5,623 nucleotides of DNA. Source: CF-113 sp035716135 (GTDB lineage: Bacteria > Chloroflexota > Ktedonobacteria > Ktedonobacterales > Ktedonobacteraceae). Below are positions 5,415 through 5,623 of this stretch, piece after piece. The notes beneath the pieces were generated by a model, which had not been told where the DNA came from, did not search any database, and worked only from the letters and a program-made list of their open reading frames with translations. The DNA is taken from contig DASTKD010000609.1 in assembly GCA_035716135.1 (NCBI GenBank), positions 1 to 5,623 on the forward strand. The letters run 5' to 3'. The stretch's first letter is position 1, and every line of letters begins with the position of its first letter. A program made the translations under genes and the position numbers.

Positions 5415-5623
5415 ATGGCAAGCGTTGTACTGGCATATTCTGGCGGGTTGGATACCTCGGTCGCTATTCGCTGGATCAAAGAACACTATCATCTGGATGT
5501 GATTACGCTGACTATCGATGTCGGCAATGACCGCGACTTGCCCGCGATTGTGGCGCGCGCGGAGCAAATTGGCGCAATCAAAGCGCTGGTGGTGGATGCG
5601 CGGGCCGATTTTGTGCGCTACTT
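5415..5623 (+). CDS. argG: Argininosuccinate synthase, second copy (N-terminal part, gene runs off the right edge)
   Basis: The frame from ATG 5415 is open to the window end (69 codons plus two bases). AAGGA lies 8 bases upstream; the ATG at 5410 is followed at once by a stop and is not used. The first strand and PP-loop, VVLAYSGGLDTSVAIRW, are the canonical ArgG signature with DTS, and the N-terminus is as short as in typical bacterial ArgG. TLTIDVGND follows; many relatives have DVGQ here, so the Asn is a small departure. Later residues ARAEQIGA and LVVDARADF fit the family. The gene follows argH after 275 bp, mostly repeats, and no separate promoter is obvious, so it may be cotranscribed from the T-box promoter. 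It is likely the authentic synthase, but only the first sixth or so is visible. Confidence 0.9.
   Translation, partial: MASVVLAYSGGLDTSVAIRWIKEHYHLDVITLTIDVGNDRDLPAIVARAEQIGAIKALVVDARADFVRY

Noticed and set aside
5136..5567. Minus-strand frames with repeated GDRKGRPY-like peptides
   Set aside because: The 55-bp tandem repeat plus antisense argG2 generate them; the peptide repetition mirrors the DNA repeat.

Overview
The window looks like chromosomal DNA from a moderately GC-rich bacterium with Gram-positive-style gene regulation. The best guess is a Ktedonobacteria-like member of the Chloroflexota. The grounds are a textbook T-box leader (typical of Firmicutes, Actinobacteria and Chloroflexota), an XRE regulator with a TPR-like tail, and palindromic repeats in an operon. 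This taxonomic call is inference, about 0.5 confidence.

Layout. Positions 1-647 (minus strand) hold the N-terminal 215 codons of an XRE-family helix-turn-helix regulator with a TPR-like region; the gene runs off the left edge. A gap of about 210 bp with promoter-like and operator-like sequence separates it from a divergent plus-strand gene (858-1943). That gene encodes a two-domain protein: an N-terminal Rossmann-like SLOG/LOG-type domain and a C-terminal ADP-ribose-pyrophosphatase-like Nudix domain. Both genes are visibly more AT-rich than the right half.

From about 1995 the window becomes an arginine locus. A near-consensus sigma-70 promoter (TTGACA, 17 bp, TATGCT) drives a leader of about 390 nt. 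The leader carries an almost fully readable T-box riboswitch: a K-turn at the base of Stem I, an AGTA/GAA specifier loop with CGC (Arg) as the best specifier, a Stem III hairpin, the T-box sequence and two mutually exclusive structures (antiterminator or terminator). It controls an argininosuccinate synthase-like gene (argG1, 2417-3721), followed after 5 bp by an argininosuccinate lyase-like gene (argH, 3727-5139). After a 275-bp spacer full of 55-bp repeats, a second and more canonical argG begins at 5415 and leaves the window at the right edge.

How the genes work together. ArgG joins citrulline and aspartate at the expense of ATP to make argininosuccinate, and ArgH splits this into arginine and fumarate. 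The T-box should let transcription proceed when uncharged tRNA-Arg accumulates. The odd point is that there are two argG genes around one argH. The upstream ArgG and the ArgH both carry substitutions at positions normally conserved for substrate binding, while the downstream ArgG starts with the canonical signature. The first pair may therefore be a divergent paralogous pair with an altered role. The palindromic repeats have invaded the operon and supply the last codons of argH.
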